From NCBI GenBank assembly GCA_900239685.1, contig OENT01000219.1, positions 64,491 to 128,490 of the forward strand: a stretch of DNA of 64,000 nucleotides, written 5' to 3'. The stretch comes from Rotaria macrura. Its lineage: Eukaryota; Rotifera; Eurotatoria; Philodinida; Philodinidae. Each line of letters opens with the position of its first letter. Position 1 is the first letter of the stretch. The notes below the pieces were generated by a model that saw nothing but the letters and a program-made list of their open reading frames with translations, ran no database searches and was not told where the DNA came from. A program made the position numbers and the translations under genes. Positions 51,237 to 63,791 of the stretch are shown here, piece after piece.

Positions 51237-52793
51237 ATGAAAGTAAGCCTTCAACGGTTTCATTAAGATTCAAGGTGTGATAAAATAAAAACTCTTACAT
51301 TTTTGTATTTAGTTGTTAACGTTCTTTTTCTTACTGGGCGTTGTTAGTAGTAGTTCGCCATTTAATTGGCTCAAGTTTAAACGACAGTATAATAAACATT
51401 ACAAATCAGCTGTTGAAGAAGCTGAGCGTAAACTGATCTTTCTTGAAAATGTCCATCGAATTCATACTTATCAACGAACACATCCAAATGCGACATTCAC
51501 ACTCGGTGTCAATCAGTTCTCTGATCGACGAATAGAAGTAATTAATATGCATGAAGATTGTATAGATCAACGAGCACGTGGAATTATTCTAGGAAATTGT
51601 TCTTGGTCCAAAACGCTATTTCGAAACTCATCCAGTAAACATAGACAATTCTCTCGATTCAATAAGTTTTCCGGACTCGTTCGATTGGCGTACGAAAGGT
51701 GTTATTACAACAGTGGAAGATCAAGGTGCAATGGGAGATGTTGAGGCCATTGTTACTGTAGGTGAGTGTTTCGAAAAAGTAGAACTACTTAGTGAAAAAT
51801 CACTTAATATAAAATAATGTTACAGAAGTTATTGAAAGTCTACATGCTATTCAAACGGGAAAGCTCATACGAGGAAGTGCTGCTCGTGTCGCTGATTGTT
51901 GTCCACAACCGGCTGATCCATTTGAATGTGTCAAGAAGCAAGGCGGTATCTGTACTCAGGGTGATTATCCAAAACAAACTGGTCAATGTATACCAAATCA
52001 ATGTAAACCATTTGCTCATGTATGTAAATTGCTATATAATCATGTCTACGCTATACCTTAGTTTGTTAAATAATCGATCAAAATATGATTGAAATAGGAT
52101 ACTGCTTGAAAAACTAAAAATATTATTCAGTAGTGTGGTGTAATGGTTTATTTATTCTAATGCCGCTAATCTTTCACGAATATTTTTTAATATCTTTGAC
52201 AACATGCGTTTTAAGTTTGGAAGCACTTTATATGCGTTCATAATAGTAACTTGTCTATTAGACGGGTCATATTTTGGTTTTAACATTTAGTTTGATACAA
52301 TCATGCGACTCAAAAATCAAGATGAGGATACAATGGTAGCATGGATTCAAAACTCCACGTTATTTGTTGGCGTTGATGCCAGTCAATCTTCTTTTCAATT
52401 TTATCAAGCTGGTAAGTGTAATGTTCGTTGACTCAGTGGTATGATTCACCATTATTCGTTCATTTTTTAGGTATTTACAACGATGAATCTTGTTCAAAAA
52501 CAGTGGTCGATCATATGGTATATAAACTCATTGACATTGAAATTTTTAAACTTTTCACTTGTTTTTCATGAATAGCTTCAACTAGTTGGCTATGGAAAGA
52601 CAACTTCAGGCGACCTGTATTGGATATGTAAAAATAGCTGGGGTGAGTATTGAATGAAAGTAAATAGATCGATTGATTGATTGATTCACAAATTTTGTCT
52701 CTAGGTGCTTCTTGGGGTGAACGTGGATACATAAGAATCTTACGTGGAAAAAATGCTTGTGGCATTGCGTCTTATGTTGTACAAGTTGCATAA
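51237..52793 (+). CDS. Cathepsin L-like papain-family protein, catalytic Cys missing (copy A)
   Basis: Eight exons: 51237-51242, 51313-51537, 51593-51761, 51826-52019, 52291-52411, 52471-52517, 52576-52642 and 52705-52793; the joined frame is 305 residues. Exon 1 encodes only Met-Lys; the signal peptide (MKLLTFFFLLGVVSSS) is completed by exon 2. An I29 inhibitor propeptide follows (FNWLKFKRQYNKHY, then GVNQFSD). The C1A domain begins near FPDSFDWRTKG. Family members have QGxCGSCWAFS at the active site; here it reads QGAMGDVEAIV (121-131), so the catalytic Cys is Val127 and its disulfide partner Cys is Met124. The active-site His253 (VVDHM) and Asn274 (KNSWG) are kept, as is the oxyanion Gln121. 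It therefore looks like a secreted or lysosomal pseudo-protease. AATAAA at 52799-52804. The second copy lies 2.3 kb downstream. Confidence 0.88.
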
Positions 52794-55140
52794 ACTTGAA
52801 TAAATATGAAATATGACTTTTTCTTTGTTTCTTCCCCCATAAATAATTGACAACATATCAATCTAGAGAATGAACTAAAAGTTTCATCGTCTTCGATAAT
52901 ACGTATGGTGTGTAAAGAAGATATAGCAGAAAACTGAATTTCTTTCTTTGAGTCGCTTCGAAATAATTTAAAACGTGTGGTATACTTGACAGGGCTCATT
53001 CTATAAAAAGAAAGGAGATCAATCTAAATGGAAACGCATATCTGACCACTGTATCCACCTCATCATGTCGAGAAAGCTGGCCGTTGGTTCTGTAAAAGGG
53101 GAAAAATGCGAAAACAAAAATTGAAAAAGCAGAAAGCTGTTTCAGAAACCTTTTGGCATTTAAAATGGTTTAAGTCATTTTTCTTATGCTCATCACACTC
53201 CGTTATTCACGAACTTTTAGAGAAATAATAGATAACACAGCGGAGAGATAAAATTTCTTCCAAACCAGCCATCAAACAGATATATAGCGGATTGATAACG
53301 TCATTTATTTCTGCTGACAACCTTTGATGCTCCGTATCCAACCTTATCTTCCACTCGCTGTAATATTGGTGCTATTGTTATCATTTTTACCTCGCCATTT
53401 TTATATTGATTCATTCTTTCTGTTTCTTTAATATAGAACTTATTTCAAGTTTTCACATTTGAGCTTTTCTAAATAAATTTGAGAAAAATGAGAGTAAATA
53501 CTCAAACGAACTAGATTATTAGAGCTGGCTACCAGTTGGACGAAGAATAATGTTTTTATTTCATTCATAATTTGCTTGAATTAAGTCTCTTTTGATCAGG
53601 AACTATCTGATTGAGTATTTGCGCATTGATTAAACTTACAAGTCAATCAATAATGACAATGACAAAACATCACAGCGAGTGACCACCGATGAACTAACAC
53701 TGGACGATATTTACTTTCTATTGAAAAACGTTTTTACATGCAACAGCAAAACCATGGCAACCAAGAGAAGGCTACGATTCATTTTTTTGAAATCTGCACA
53801 TTTTTCATAATGGCACATCATGAAAAGATTATAAGAAAGAGTCTGTAGACTAAATTTATACGATTACTGACTATGAACAAGCCGAATTTTACAACAAATA
53901 AGACATTTTTAATATAAAATGATCAAAAACACAGGAGTGGTTTTTTATCGGAAATCCAGTACTTAAACTAGTAGCAAAGGACCTCGAATAGCGCCAATCT
54001 ATAACAATCAGCGCGATAAATGGCATACAGTTGCATTTAATTCCTTTCTACTGAAAAACATTTACTAAAAGCTGACTTCAGTTTTTATAAAAAGGCGGAA
54101 AACAGTGGAAGAAATGCGGCAAAAAACCTTAAAAAGGGGAGCTTGTCTGCAAAAAGCGGAAGAGGTTGCAACCCTGTATCTGAGTTTAATACTCGTACAG
54201 TGTAATTAGTGAAGAATATTAAGTGTGGTGGTTCTCACGGTAGAGTTAGTATGAGAGCACTTCCAAAAAGTCATTGTTGAACCTGTACCAAAACAGTGTT
54301 TTTGCATAATATAGTAATATGATTTTGGCGCCAATTAGAAGTGTTCCATGTTGGATTAACATAAACCAATGCTGTGAGACAGCATGTTTCAGATTTTATT
54401 AATGTAAAAGGAAGCCTTTTCAGTATCTTCAAACATCTGTTCGATTGCAAGTAACTGTCTTTGTTGCTTCTCGAATAAACGCAAACCGTTGCAGGTGAAG
54501 ATTGAAATTCAGGTATTTGAATGTCATATAAAAAATTCGACATTCTTAAAACTGAATAGTCGAATCAAAATCACTAAAACAATGTTGAGCCATGAATTTT
54601 CTGTGTTTTTGTCGTTGATGAATCCGAACTGTTGAACAGCTAGAAATAATTTGAAAATTAATTAGCTATTCTATCACCATTTGCTTAGCTTGAATCGATA
54701 GAATTAAGATAAAATGACAATCATGTCTACTCGTACTTTATTCTAATTCAAATCTATAAATACTTCACATAAACGATAATAGTCGGGAACTTTTCTTTTT
54801 TTTTCTCAAACATCTGTACATAAAATAGAAGTTCAATCTGGTTAATGATTCAATGGTGGGTTCCATTCCCGAGAATATTTATTGCAGATTTTATTATGAA
54901 CTTTATCAACTAACTCATTTCACTGATCCTATCATGTTTCTCTCACCAACAAGAAGTCTGATCTACTTTGAAAAAAGAAATGCGTTGACATCGTTAGAAG
55001 GATGTTTTTTCATCCTGCTGCGTCATCGGTTCTGTTGCAATCTATTATCGTATCAACTATTTATCTAAGTTGATATATTTATATATACGAAGATATCTTG
55101 CACAAGGCTCCCGTAGTCATACTCAACAAAAGAGATGTAC
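52794..55140. other. Spacer between the tandem cathepsin-like genes
   Basis: About 2.3 kb. Two purine-rich patches about 1 kb apart (53090-53145 and 54085-54165) share AAAAGGGG and GCGGAA-like words and may bound an old insertion. A minus-strand frame at 54271-54543 (90 residues) has no recognisable domain and is not called. Confidence 0.35.
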
Positions 55141-56695
55141 ATGAAAGTAGGTCTTCACCTGTCTGTTTTAATATTTAAAATTTCCATAAATACATAATAT
55201 GATTATTACTTGCTACGTATTTAGTTAATTGTCGTCTTTGTTTTCATTGGTGTAGTTACTAGTAGTAGTTCGCCATTTAATTGGCTCAAGTTTAAACGAC
55301 AGTATAATAAACATTACAAATCAGCTGTTGAAGAAGCTGAGCGTAAACTGATCTTTCTTGAAAATGTCCATCGAATTCATACTTATCAACGAACACATCC
55401 AAATGCGACATTCACACTCGGTGTCAATCAGTTCTCTGATCGACGAATAGAAGTAATTAATATGCATGAAGATTGTATAGATCAACGAGCACGTGGAATT
55501 ATTCTAGGAAATTGTTCTTGGTCCAAAACGCTATTTCGAAACTCATCCAGTAAACATAGACAATTCTCTCGATTCAATAAGTTTTCCGGACTCGTTCGAT
55601 TGGCGTACGAAAGGTGTTATTACAACAGTGGAAGATCAAGGTGCAATGGGAGATGTTGAGGCCATTGTTACTGTAGGTGAGTGTTTCGAAAAAGTAGAAC
55701 TACTTAGTGAAAAATCACTTAATATAAAATAATGTTACAGAAGTTATTGAAAGTCTACATGCTATTCAAACGGGAAAGCTCATACGAGGAAGTGCTGCTC
55801 GTGTCGCTGATTGTTGTCCACAACCGGCTGATCCATTTGAATGTGTCAAGAAGCAAGGCGGTATCTGTACTCAGGGTGATTATCCAAAACAAACTGGTCA
55901 ATGTATACCAAATCAATGTAAACCATTTGCTCATGTATGTAAATTCAAATAGTGCTGTCGATATGTAACATACGTGCGTAAAATTTCTCTCAAAAGAAAG
56001 TCACAAAGCATTTTTTATTTTCTGAATGACATTATGTTTTGATGGTTTTGAAAATTCGGATTCATTCATTTCGATGTCGCATATTTCAAGTGACTTGTGT
56101 TTACTTTATGTTAGGTGTATTAAGTTTTCCAAGAAGATATTCATTTTAGAAAGAAAAACTATTTTTAGATTGAGACTCACTCTCCTTTTTTTTAGTTTGA
56201 TAAGATCATGCGACTCAAAAATCAAGATGAAGATACAATGGTAGCATGGATTCAAAATTCTACTTTATTTGTTGGTATTGATGCAAGTCAAATTTCGTTT
56301 CAAGTATATCAGAATGGTACTACTCATACTCATGGATTCTGTCACATTGATAAGTGTCATTTCTCAATATTCTAGGTATTTATAATGATCAATCGTGCTC
56401 AAAAACGGTGATCGATCATGTGGTACATAAAATATTTAATTTATTGGCTTGAAATTTTAAAGATTTTCATCTACTTTTTATGAATAGCTTCAATTAGTTG
56501 GTTACGGTAAAACAGCTTCAGGCGACCTGTATTGGATATGTAAAAATAGCTGGGGTGAGTGTTGATTGAATGTAGATAAATTTCTTCGACGTTGTTTTGT
56601 TTGTAGGTGTGAGCTGGGGTGAAAAAGGATATATACGTATCTTACGGGGTCAAAATACCTGTGGTATTGCTTCCTATGTTGTACAACTTGCATAA
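55141..56695 (+). CDS. Cathepsin L-like papain-family protein, catalytic Cys missing (copy B)
   Basis: Eight exons in the same layout as copy A: 55141-55146, 55225-55452, 55508-55676, 55741-55934, 56196-56316, 56376-56422, 56488-56554 and 56607-56695, joining to 306 residues. The signal peptide differs (MKLIVVFVFIGVVTSSS). Exons 2 (most of it), 3 and 4 and the introns between them are identical to copy A by eye, while exons 5-8 differ at many third positions and at several residues, for example DASQISFQVYQNG against DASQSSFQFYQAG. The active-site window is the same QGAMGDVEAIV, with Val128 at the catalytic Cys position; His254 (VIDHV) and Asn275 (KNSWG) are kept. Both copies stay fully open, which argues against simple pseudogenes. 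AATAAA at 56753-56758. Confidence 0.88.
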
Positions 56696-59600
56696 ACTAT
56701 GATGAAAGTTCAAGATGAAGTTTTTTTAGTTTTCGGTTTTTCTTCTTTTAAGAATAAAAGACAACAAACATTTCTAATTGGAGTAAAAAGAAAATTGTCA
56801 GTGCTACTCATAATTAGTTCGTAGAATATAAACCAATGTACTGTGCAGATAATGAATATCATCATGGGACTGAATATTGAAATTCTTAAAATTATCAATA
56901 TGCCCACTATTTCGATAAGTTTGACTGAAAAAAGGATCATGAGACAAATGTGATCTTTAACTCTTAGAAATATCTGGAGAAATGTCGACCAGTTTACAAA
57001 ATCGAATTATATGTATCATTTATTTTGATTGTCACTCGATCAGGAGCCCACATAATGTAATAATAAAACTCAAATCAAACAAATTAAAAATACAAAATAA
57101 TTAATCGAGAAGCGAAAACAGTCAATTTCTACGATAAACTTTCAAATGTCATGTGTCACTTGATTAGTTTCAGTAATATATCATAGTATATATATATATA
57201 TATACATGAATATATTGATGACCTAAGTCTTATGCATATGTACATTTGATGTTATTATTGCTAGCTATCAATTGTTAAAAAATGCATGGTTAATAATAAT
57301 CATCAAAACAAGTGTGCACCCGAATAGTAGCGACTTTTCATAAAATCTTGAATTTATTCTTCTTCGACTATCAATGATACTTGCATCGATCATTAAAAAT
57401 ACTTTTAATAGGCCGTCATTTGACTGATAATCGAGAAAGAGAACCAGCTATGATTGATGGTGAGAGAGATTCTCAAAATGTACAACTAGCTCTAGGAAAT
57501 TGCTAAAAATATTTTCATTACGAAATACGATGATTCTAATTATAATTAGACTGGATCTAAAAAAGATTTGTTTTTCAATACCAGTTTTACTTCAAGGATT
57601 AGAGAACTACAATGCATGCACATAATGATGTTTTCTACTGTAACGAACTCTGTATAGATTTTGTGCTTTAAACGAAATTTCTGGTACAAACATGATCACA
57701 ACTTCCCATGTTGTTGGTCCGCGACTGATTGAGTAGCGTGGATACAGTTCACTAAATTTTCTGCCAGAGAATATATATCAAGACCCCATTAAGTATTCAT
57801 CTTGGAGAGTCGTATTTATTCTATAAGTACAAGTATCGATCGTTCTATGTTGATGTTTAGGGAAGAAATCATTGGTGACTTAATTTATTTTTATTTAAGT
57901 CTAATGAAAAAATATGTCATACATCAGCGTGAACTATTGTTTCAACCACAGAAATAAAACTAATCATAGAAACGTTTTATTTCTCACTTTAGATCACCAA
58001 AAAAATTGTGTAATAATACATACATAAAGTGCTTCAGTTAAAGTATTCTCATGAAATTGAAAACTAAACCTTTTTGTCCATGAGCTGTGATTATCACTAT
58101 TGACTGGTAATAACTAAACAAAAATAACGCTGAACTTCAAGCGATCCACAAATAGCTTGAATTGGAAAAACAGCAAATACTGGATCAAGTCGGCGTAATT
58201 CATCAATATGACGTTTTTGATTGTTACAAATAATGGAGATAAACGCTCGACAGTATTTTCTTAAATGAACAAATAAAGTACAACAAAACGAAATTTTAAA
58301 TAGTAGAAGCTGTGTAGAACTAGAATCATCGTCTTCAATAAAGAATCATACTAGTGATGAAAAACATCTAATCATAATATCTGAAGAAAGACAATTGTCA
58401 AGTGTCTGATCGGTTTTTGATCGAGACTCTATTTAAATGAGAGGCGATTGAAAATAATGTGAAAATCTAAGAGAGAGCGTGTTCGATTTTCTTAGTGTTT
58501 GCTCTTGAGCTAATTAATTTGTAACTGCATTGTTTAACATGAAGTTGTGATTCTCCATTCCGTCAACTTGAAAATACAATTTCAAAATTCGTCTTGAAAC
58601 ATAGCACAAATAAATCTCTCATTGGCTGTAGCTCATTATGAAAAGTCTACTGATTCAAAAAACGTTTCTTATCTTGAAATATGAGTATAAGAAGAGTTTT
58701 CAATATTCACATGCTATAGCAGAAGATTCAGAAATCAGTGACCGGTCTATCCACGTAACGGTACACCGTGATGATCGATCTTGACCTACTCAATTAAGCA
58801 AAACCAATGTGACAATCGTGTAGAGCGAAGTTGATAACATTCAGAAGTACATTTTTTATTTGCATAGTTATTCGGTTTCTTGAAAAAATGAATGATACGA
58901 GGGAGCTCTGTCTCGTAGGGTTAGAAACCGAGTTTATTACGTATTAATCCTTGTTTTTAGGGCATAGTATTCCTCTTTCAAAACCTCTTGCATGAGCTAA
59001 ATATGCTTTCAATAGCCTATGAAATCATGCGAAGGGTACTGTGTTTCATTGCTGCTTTAATAATTTACTTGGTTTTGTAAGTGTATTATATCGTTGCAGG
59101 TGATTCCGTCAAAGTGGTTTTTCCGCCTAAAAGATTAGTATTAAGTTTTTTCCAAATTTTCTTTCTTTTGTGCAGATAGCTCGTCATCTGAGCTGTAAAT
59201 TTTCTAGAGAAAGTTTTTTCTTTGGATTTTTTAATTGAGCTAAGTTTTCTCCTTCTTTGAGCGACAGTTGACATGGAAGTTTGGTTTTTGCTGATTCCGC
59301 AACGCACTGATATTTTACTTGTAGGCAACTATATGGAATCTTCGAATAAGATGAAGCATTCAATAAATGTAGGCCTACCCGGCTCACGTAATATGTGAAC
59401 ATCAAAATCTTAAACCGACTTAATTAAATCGAGATATTGAAAAGAGATGGAGAAAAAACGTGTGCCTAAGTCATATTATTTAATTGAAAATATTAGACAC
59501 AAAACAATAAGAGTAAAACAGACGGAAGCTAGAAAGTGAAACAAAAATATAATCATACACAACAACAAGCACCAAGATAACATCAGTGACGATTATGTCG

Positions 59601-62600
59601 TCACACAAAGGAGGCGCGAGTAGATCCAAAATTTCTATCCTAAACACTTCTTCTAAATCGCGTTTCATAAAAGCATTATACTTACTGAGAGAAATCGTTC
59701 ATCAACTTGATTTATAAAACGCTGTACATCATTGATATTAGCTTGAGAAATAATTCGCGTTCTTGATTAATCATAGCAACTGTATAAAACTAAAATTATA
59801 CGGAATGCCATCAGTTTTTTTTTATAAAATTGATTTGGATATAATACGAGAAGACTTTCTGAGAAAAATTGATAAACCTCTTTGACAAATAAATAAAATA
59901 TTTGCTGAAGCCATTGGGTTATAAGACGGTAAATGAACAAAAAATAACTATATTAATCTCATGATACAATAATAATTTTGCATCACAAGTATCAAAGAGA
60001 TTTGCCATTTAAAAGTTTGACAAAACCGTAGATTGCGAATAAGTGTCACCATCTTATTGAGAATAAGCATCTGTTTTTTTCTTTATCACAGTAGTTGTAT
60101 CGGCTCATCAATAAAACAGCTGCGGGTTTACAGCAATGAACAACATTTTCATCATTAGTTAATTTTATACTTGAATCAAACAAATCATTTTCTTGAAAAC
60201 TGTTATCGACAAATTTCTAACATTACTTCGAAAAAAAATAATTTCGAAAATGAAGAATCAATTCTCTGGCCATTCAGAACGGTCCGTATACGGTGATGAA
60301 GGAATAACAAACGGGATTTTTACGCCATTCGGTTGAATTTCGTTGACGAACATCGGTTTACGGAATACAAACGTATAAGTTACGGAACGCTTACGGAGCA
60401 GTTACTGAAGAGCACTGAACGATATGTAAACCAGACCGTACACAATCTTTTTGTTTGAACGTTCGCCAAATATATCTCCAGAGTATCCATATACTTTCTC
60501 ACATACGACGATGAAGAACGCAAGCGACTCATGATACTACAGTACCGAAGAGCTAATTAAGGTGGTTCCCCAGACTACTACGTTAACGGTGTGTAATCAT
60601 TCTGTTCACGGCCCATAATCATTCTATATTGTCGTTACACATTCTGTGTGATATTTAGTTTAGTTGTGCAGGAATTTGTAAAGACGGAGAGATTATTATG
60701 CAGTAGTTTTCACGATATATTTCTGTTAACTTTCAATATAAGTTCGTCTCTCCAACAGGAATTTTAATTAATGAATATTTACTACCTCACACTGGAGTAC
60801 CGGCGAAAGGTATCCCTATTGATCTTCACAAAAAAACTCACGTAGGCATCGCTACATCTGACTCAAGTTAACGATAAAAAACTAGATGAGCCACGGTTAT
60901 CAGCCTTATTCCTTAGCTTTAAAATACGGTGCCTAATATAAGTCGAATCTTTGTCGCAAAAATTTTTCTGTTGGTACACGACTGTCGTGACGCCTGACCT
61001 CCGCAATTGCTAATTTGTGTTAATTTCTCGTTGTAAAAACGATCGGTTAACCGACACCCTGTAACATATGATTTACGATAAATATACGGTCCGTTTACGA
61101 TACGGATACAATACTGCCCGTATTTCTGTGCCAGATAATACGGTCTGTTACGGATCGAAAGTGAACCGGGTTGATCATGTTTTTTTACCGTAAATACTCC
61201 GTTTTAACAAAATATTTCGTGCACATTCAGACCGTAAACTACACCGTTTGGATCGACCTGGGTTCTTCCGTCTTAGGATTTGAATTAAAATAATTTTATG
61301 ACAATCTATATCGATCATTCGAGATGTATTTTTCAAAAACACTGAAAATAATGAGAAGTATGTTTAAAGACGAACAAAATTTGAAATTATCAGAACAAAG
61401 AATAAAACCAATTATTTAGTATGACTGCTTCATGCATAAATACTTTTAAAAAAAACAAACATCCAATATTCTTTTACAAACAATGGCAATTTGATCTTTC
61501 TTTTAGATCTAAGATTGTTATTGCAATCTAATTGCCATTGAATTGATGAAGATTGCTTATTATATTTCATTCTACCATAGGCAGATACATCATCTATGAA
61601 AATCACTTCGAAATGTTCAAGATCAATCGTTTGTTCTTTTCTTCTATCATACTTGCACTGTCAATTTTAATACGATAGTAAATATAAACAGGAACAAGTC
61701 TATTGTCCTAAGATAGCATACACCAATAGAGAAAATTATGAGTTTGAGTAGAATTTATTTTTCCTTTATTAACATTCATAAAGAAATACAATCGACGACG
61801 ATTTTTGTTAAATCCCATTAGTTTAGAAGTGATAGAATGAAATAAGCACTTCCATAAGTCGAGATTTTTAGAACATATGAAATGATAACATATTTCTTTC
61901 TGCCTAAGTGTGAACTTCGGATTTGAACAAGATATTAAGAAATGCAAGACAATAATGTTATTGAAATAAATCTATCCATCTAAATCGTAGTACCGATTAT
62001 CTTTTTTTGTTTTAAACTTTTCTCCATGTAAGTTACTTAGAACTCAGTATCAAACATCAAAATAGCTATAGTTTACACGACTATGTTGAGAATAACGCTA
62101 GATAGTGTTCGAATCTTTGGCACGTCCCTATCAAAATAAAAGTTTATCTTTGTTTGTTTTTGGAGACATTTGCAGTCAATGTAATATAATAATAACAGTA
62201 ATCGTAAAAATAGACAAGATAGAGCAATGATGACGACTAGATCAATAACTGGAACATTATGCGAACTCATATTTGTACAGATCATTGAATCCGATATATA
62301 AAAAAAATACATTAATGCATCATTATTACCATAAGACTATGTTTTCAAGCGTTTATATTCTATATTTGAGTCAATTTGAATGAAGAAATTTTGATTTTGT
62401 TTGTTGCATTGTGTGTCTATGATGGCTCTATTGTTGTTGGCTCAACTATCGTATTAGCTATTACGATAATAATGTCTGCAGATTCTTACGTATTGTCTTT
62501 TGAAATTTTCTTTAAAAGTAAAAATTACATAAATCAAATATGAATCCTATGGATTCATCAGTTATTTAAAGCGTATTGATTATATTGATGCATTGCTTCT

Positions 62601-62929
62601 TTAGAATATTCATGTAAAATGTAAATATTGTATATGTTGTCTAATCGTTCATAGATATCAATCGTTTTGTTTTCAGAAAAGAAAAAAAGACATATACAGA
62701 TGCTATCATATTTATCAGTCGAAATCATTTATTGTCTACTGTTTGTTTTTGTTTAGTTTATATTAAAAAAAAACAAGTGCTTTAAATTAAAACAGTAACA
62801 AACAAGAAAAAAAACAAGCCATTCATGCATGGAAATCACGACGAAAAACGATCACATATTTTTCAATTGAAAATAAACAGTTTCTAAAATGTGACTAGAA
62901 AATTATTTTTCATCCTTATATTTAGTCGA
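56696..62929. other. Long non-coding region
   Basis: More than 6 kb without a supported gene. It has a short TA repeat (57187-57204) and a CG-containing island (60270-61260, separate entry). Open frames at 59086-59405 (two frames, minus), 61708-61947 and 62073-62312 (minus) show no domain. Confidence 0.4.
60270..61260. repeat. Island of repeated ACGG/CCGT palindromic words, possible mobile-element remnant
   Basis: This stretch is noticeably richer in CG dinucleotides than its surroundings and repeats short, partly self-complementary words: ACGGTCCGTATACGGT (about 60279), TTACGGAACGCTTACGG (about 60379), ATACGGTCCGTTTACG (about 61084), ATACGGTCTGTTACGG (about 61139) and ACCGTAAACTACACCG (about 61231). 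Words at the two ends are roughly complementary, as in a decayed inverted-repeat element, but I could not define clean termini or target-site duplications, and no coding frame survives. Confidence 0.35.
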
Positions 62930-63791
62930 TCAGGAATTTGGTACTAAACTAGTGGTGATTGTAAAATTTCTTTTTTTAACAATAATTCTCGAAGTATTTT
63001 TTGCTATTGGACGTTGCAACCATGATGCTTGCGTTCTTAATGTACGTTCAATAAAATCTGCACGTTGTTGAACATCTTTAAATGTTCGCATAAAATATGT
63101 TTGTAACCATTCTGGACCAATATCAGCTGTGAAAAAAATCCTACATACATTTTGAAATGCATCGATAAAATGAATCATTTGATTTTCAAGAGCAATTAAA
63201 CGTTCAAAAGATTCTTCACTACGTTTATAATGAATATAATTTTGACGTACATGAATATCTGTTATATATAAACGTACAAATGACATTGTTTCTTCATGTT
63301 CTCGCATAACACTATCATATTGATACATCATTTCATACATTTCATGACCTAAAAGTATATGATTTTGTTTTTATTTAAAATTCAAGTTAACTAATTTAAA
63401 ACATGGATTACCTGGAAATGTACAATATATGTAAACTGGATACGATGATCTTTCCCATAATGGCATTTGATTACAGCCTAGTAATTGCCGATATATTGTT
63501 TCATTTAGTTCATCGGTTAAACGACCGTATTCAATTGTTTGTAAAGTATATGCAAGCGATGGTATGGATGATGGAATAAATTCACATAATGAAAGCATGT
63601 GATCATAACGAGACCAACCAGTAATGGCGACACCAGTAAAACTCACATTAAATCTTTTCGATGCTATATACATTGCTTCCAGCCATGTTTGTTGATTACG
63701 TTGATGATGACCAATATAACTCATGGTTGTTATTTCACCGGATGAACCTTTATATGAACTTGATACCCATACTTCAGGAAACATTGAAAAT
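62930..63791 (-). CDS. HEXD: Hexosaminidase D, C-terminal part (5' partial)
   Basis: Two exons are visible: 63791-63412 and 63348-62930, joined through a Gly codon across a 63 bp GT-AG intron. The upstream exons lie beyond the window, because the first visible exon begins after an acceptor (CTATAG) and not at a start codon. HEXD is a GH20-family beta-N-acetylhexosaminidase found in cytosol and nucleus that prefers galactosaminides. The recognisable parts are VWVSSSYKGSSG, the HHQRNQQTWLEAM segment, GVAITGWSRYDH (the GH20 barrel end) and CEFIPSSIPSLA, followed by the helical C-terminal region with a GPEWLQTYF motif. The catalytic Asp-Glu pair would be encoded upstream, so activity cannot be judged here. 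Bases 63792-64000 are intron or upstream sequence. Confidence 0.85.

Noticed and set aside
51115-51239. Upstream ATG at 51113 with a hydrophobic start
   Set aside because: It could look like a signal peptide exon, but copy B has no counterpart, while the ATG-AAA-GT micro-exon is shared by both copies.
51550-51744. Open frame starting MHEDCIDQRA, identical at 55462-55659
   Set aside because: It spans the 55 bp intron 2 and reads exon 3 of the cathepsin-like genes in the wrong frame; the correct frame gives the papain-family domain.
59086-59405. Two overlapping Lys/Ser-rich minus-strand frames
   Set aside because: Neither frame shows a domain; alternating frames with basic low complexity are typical of A/T-rich non-coding DNA.
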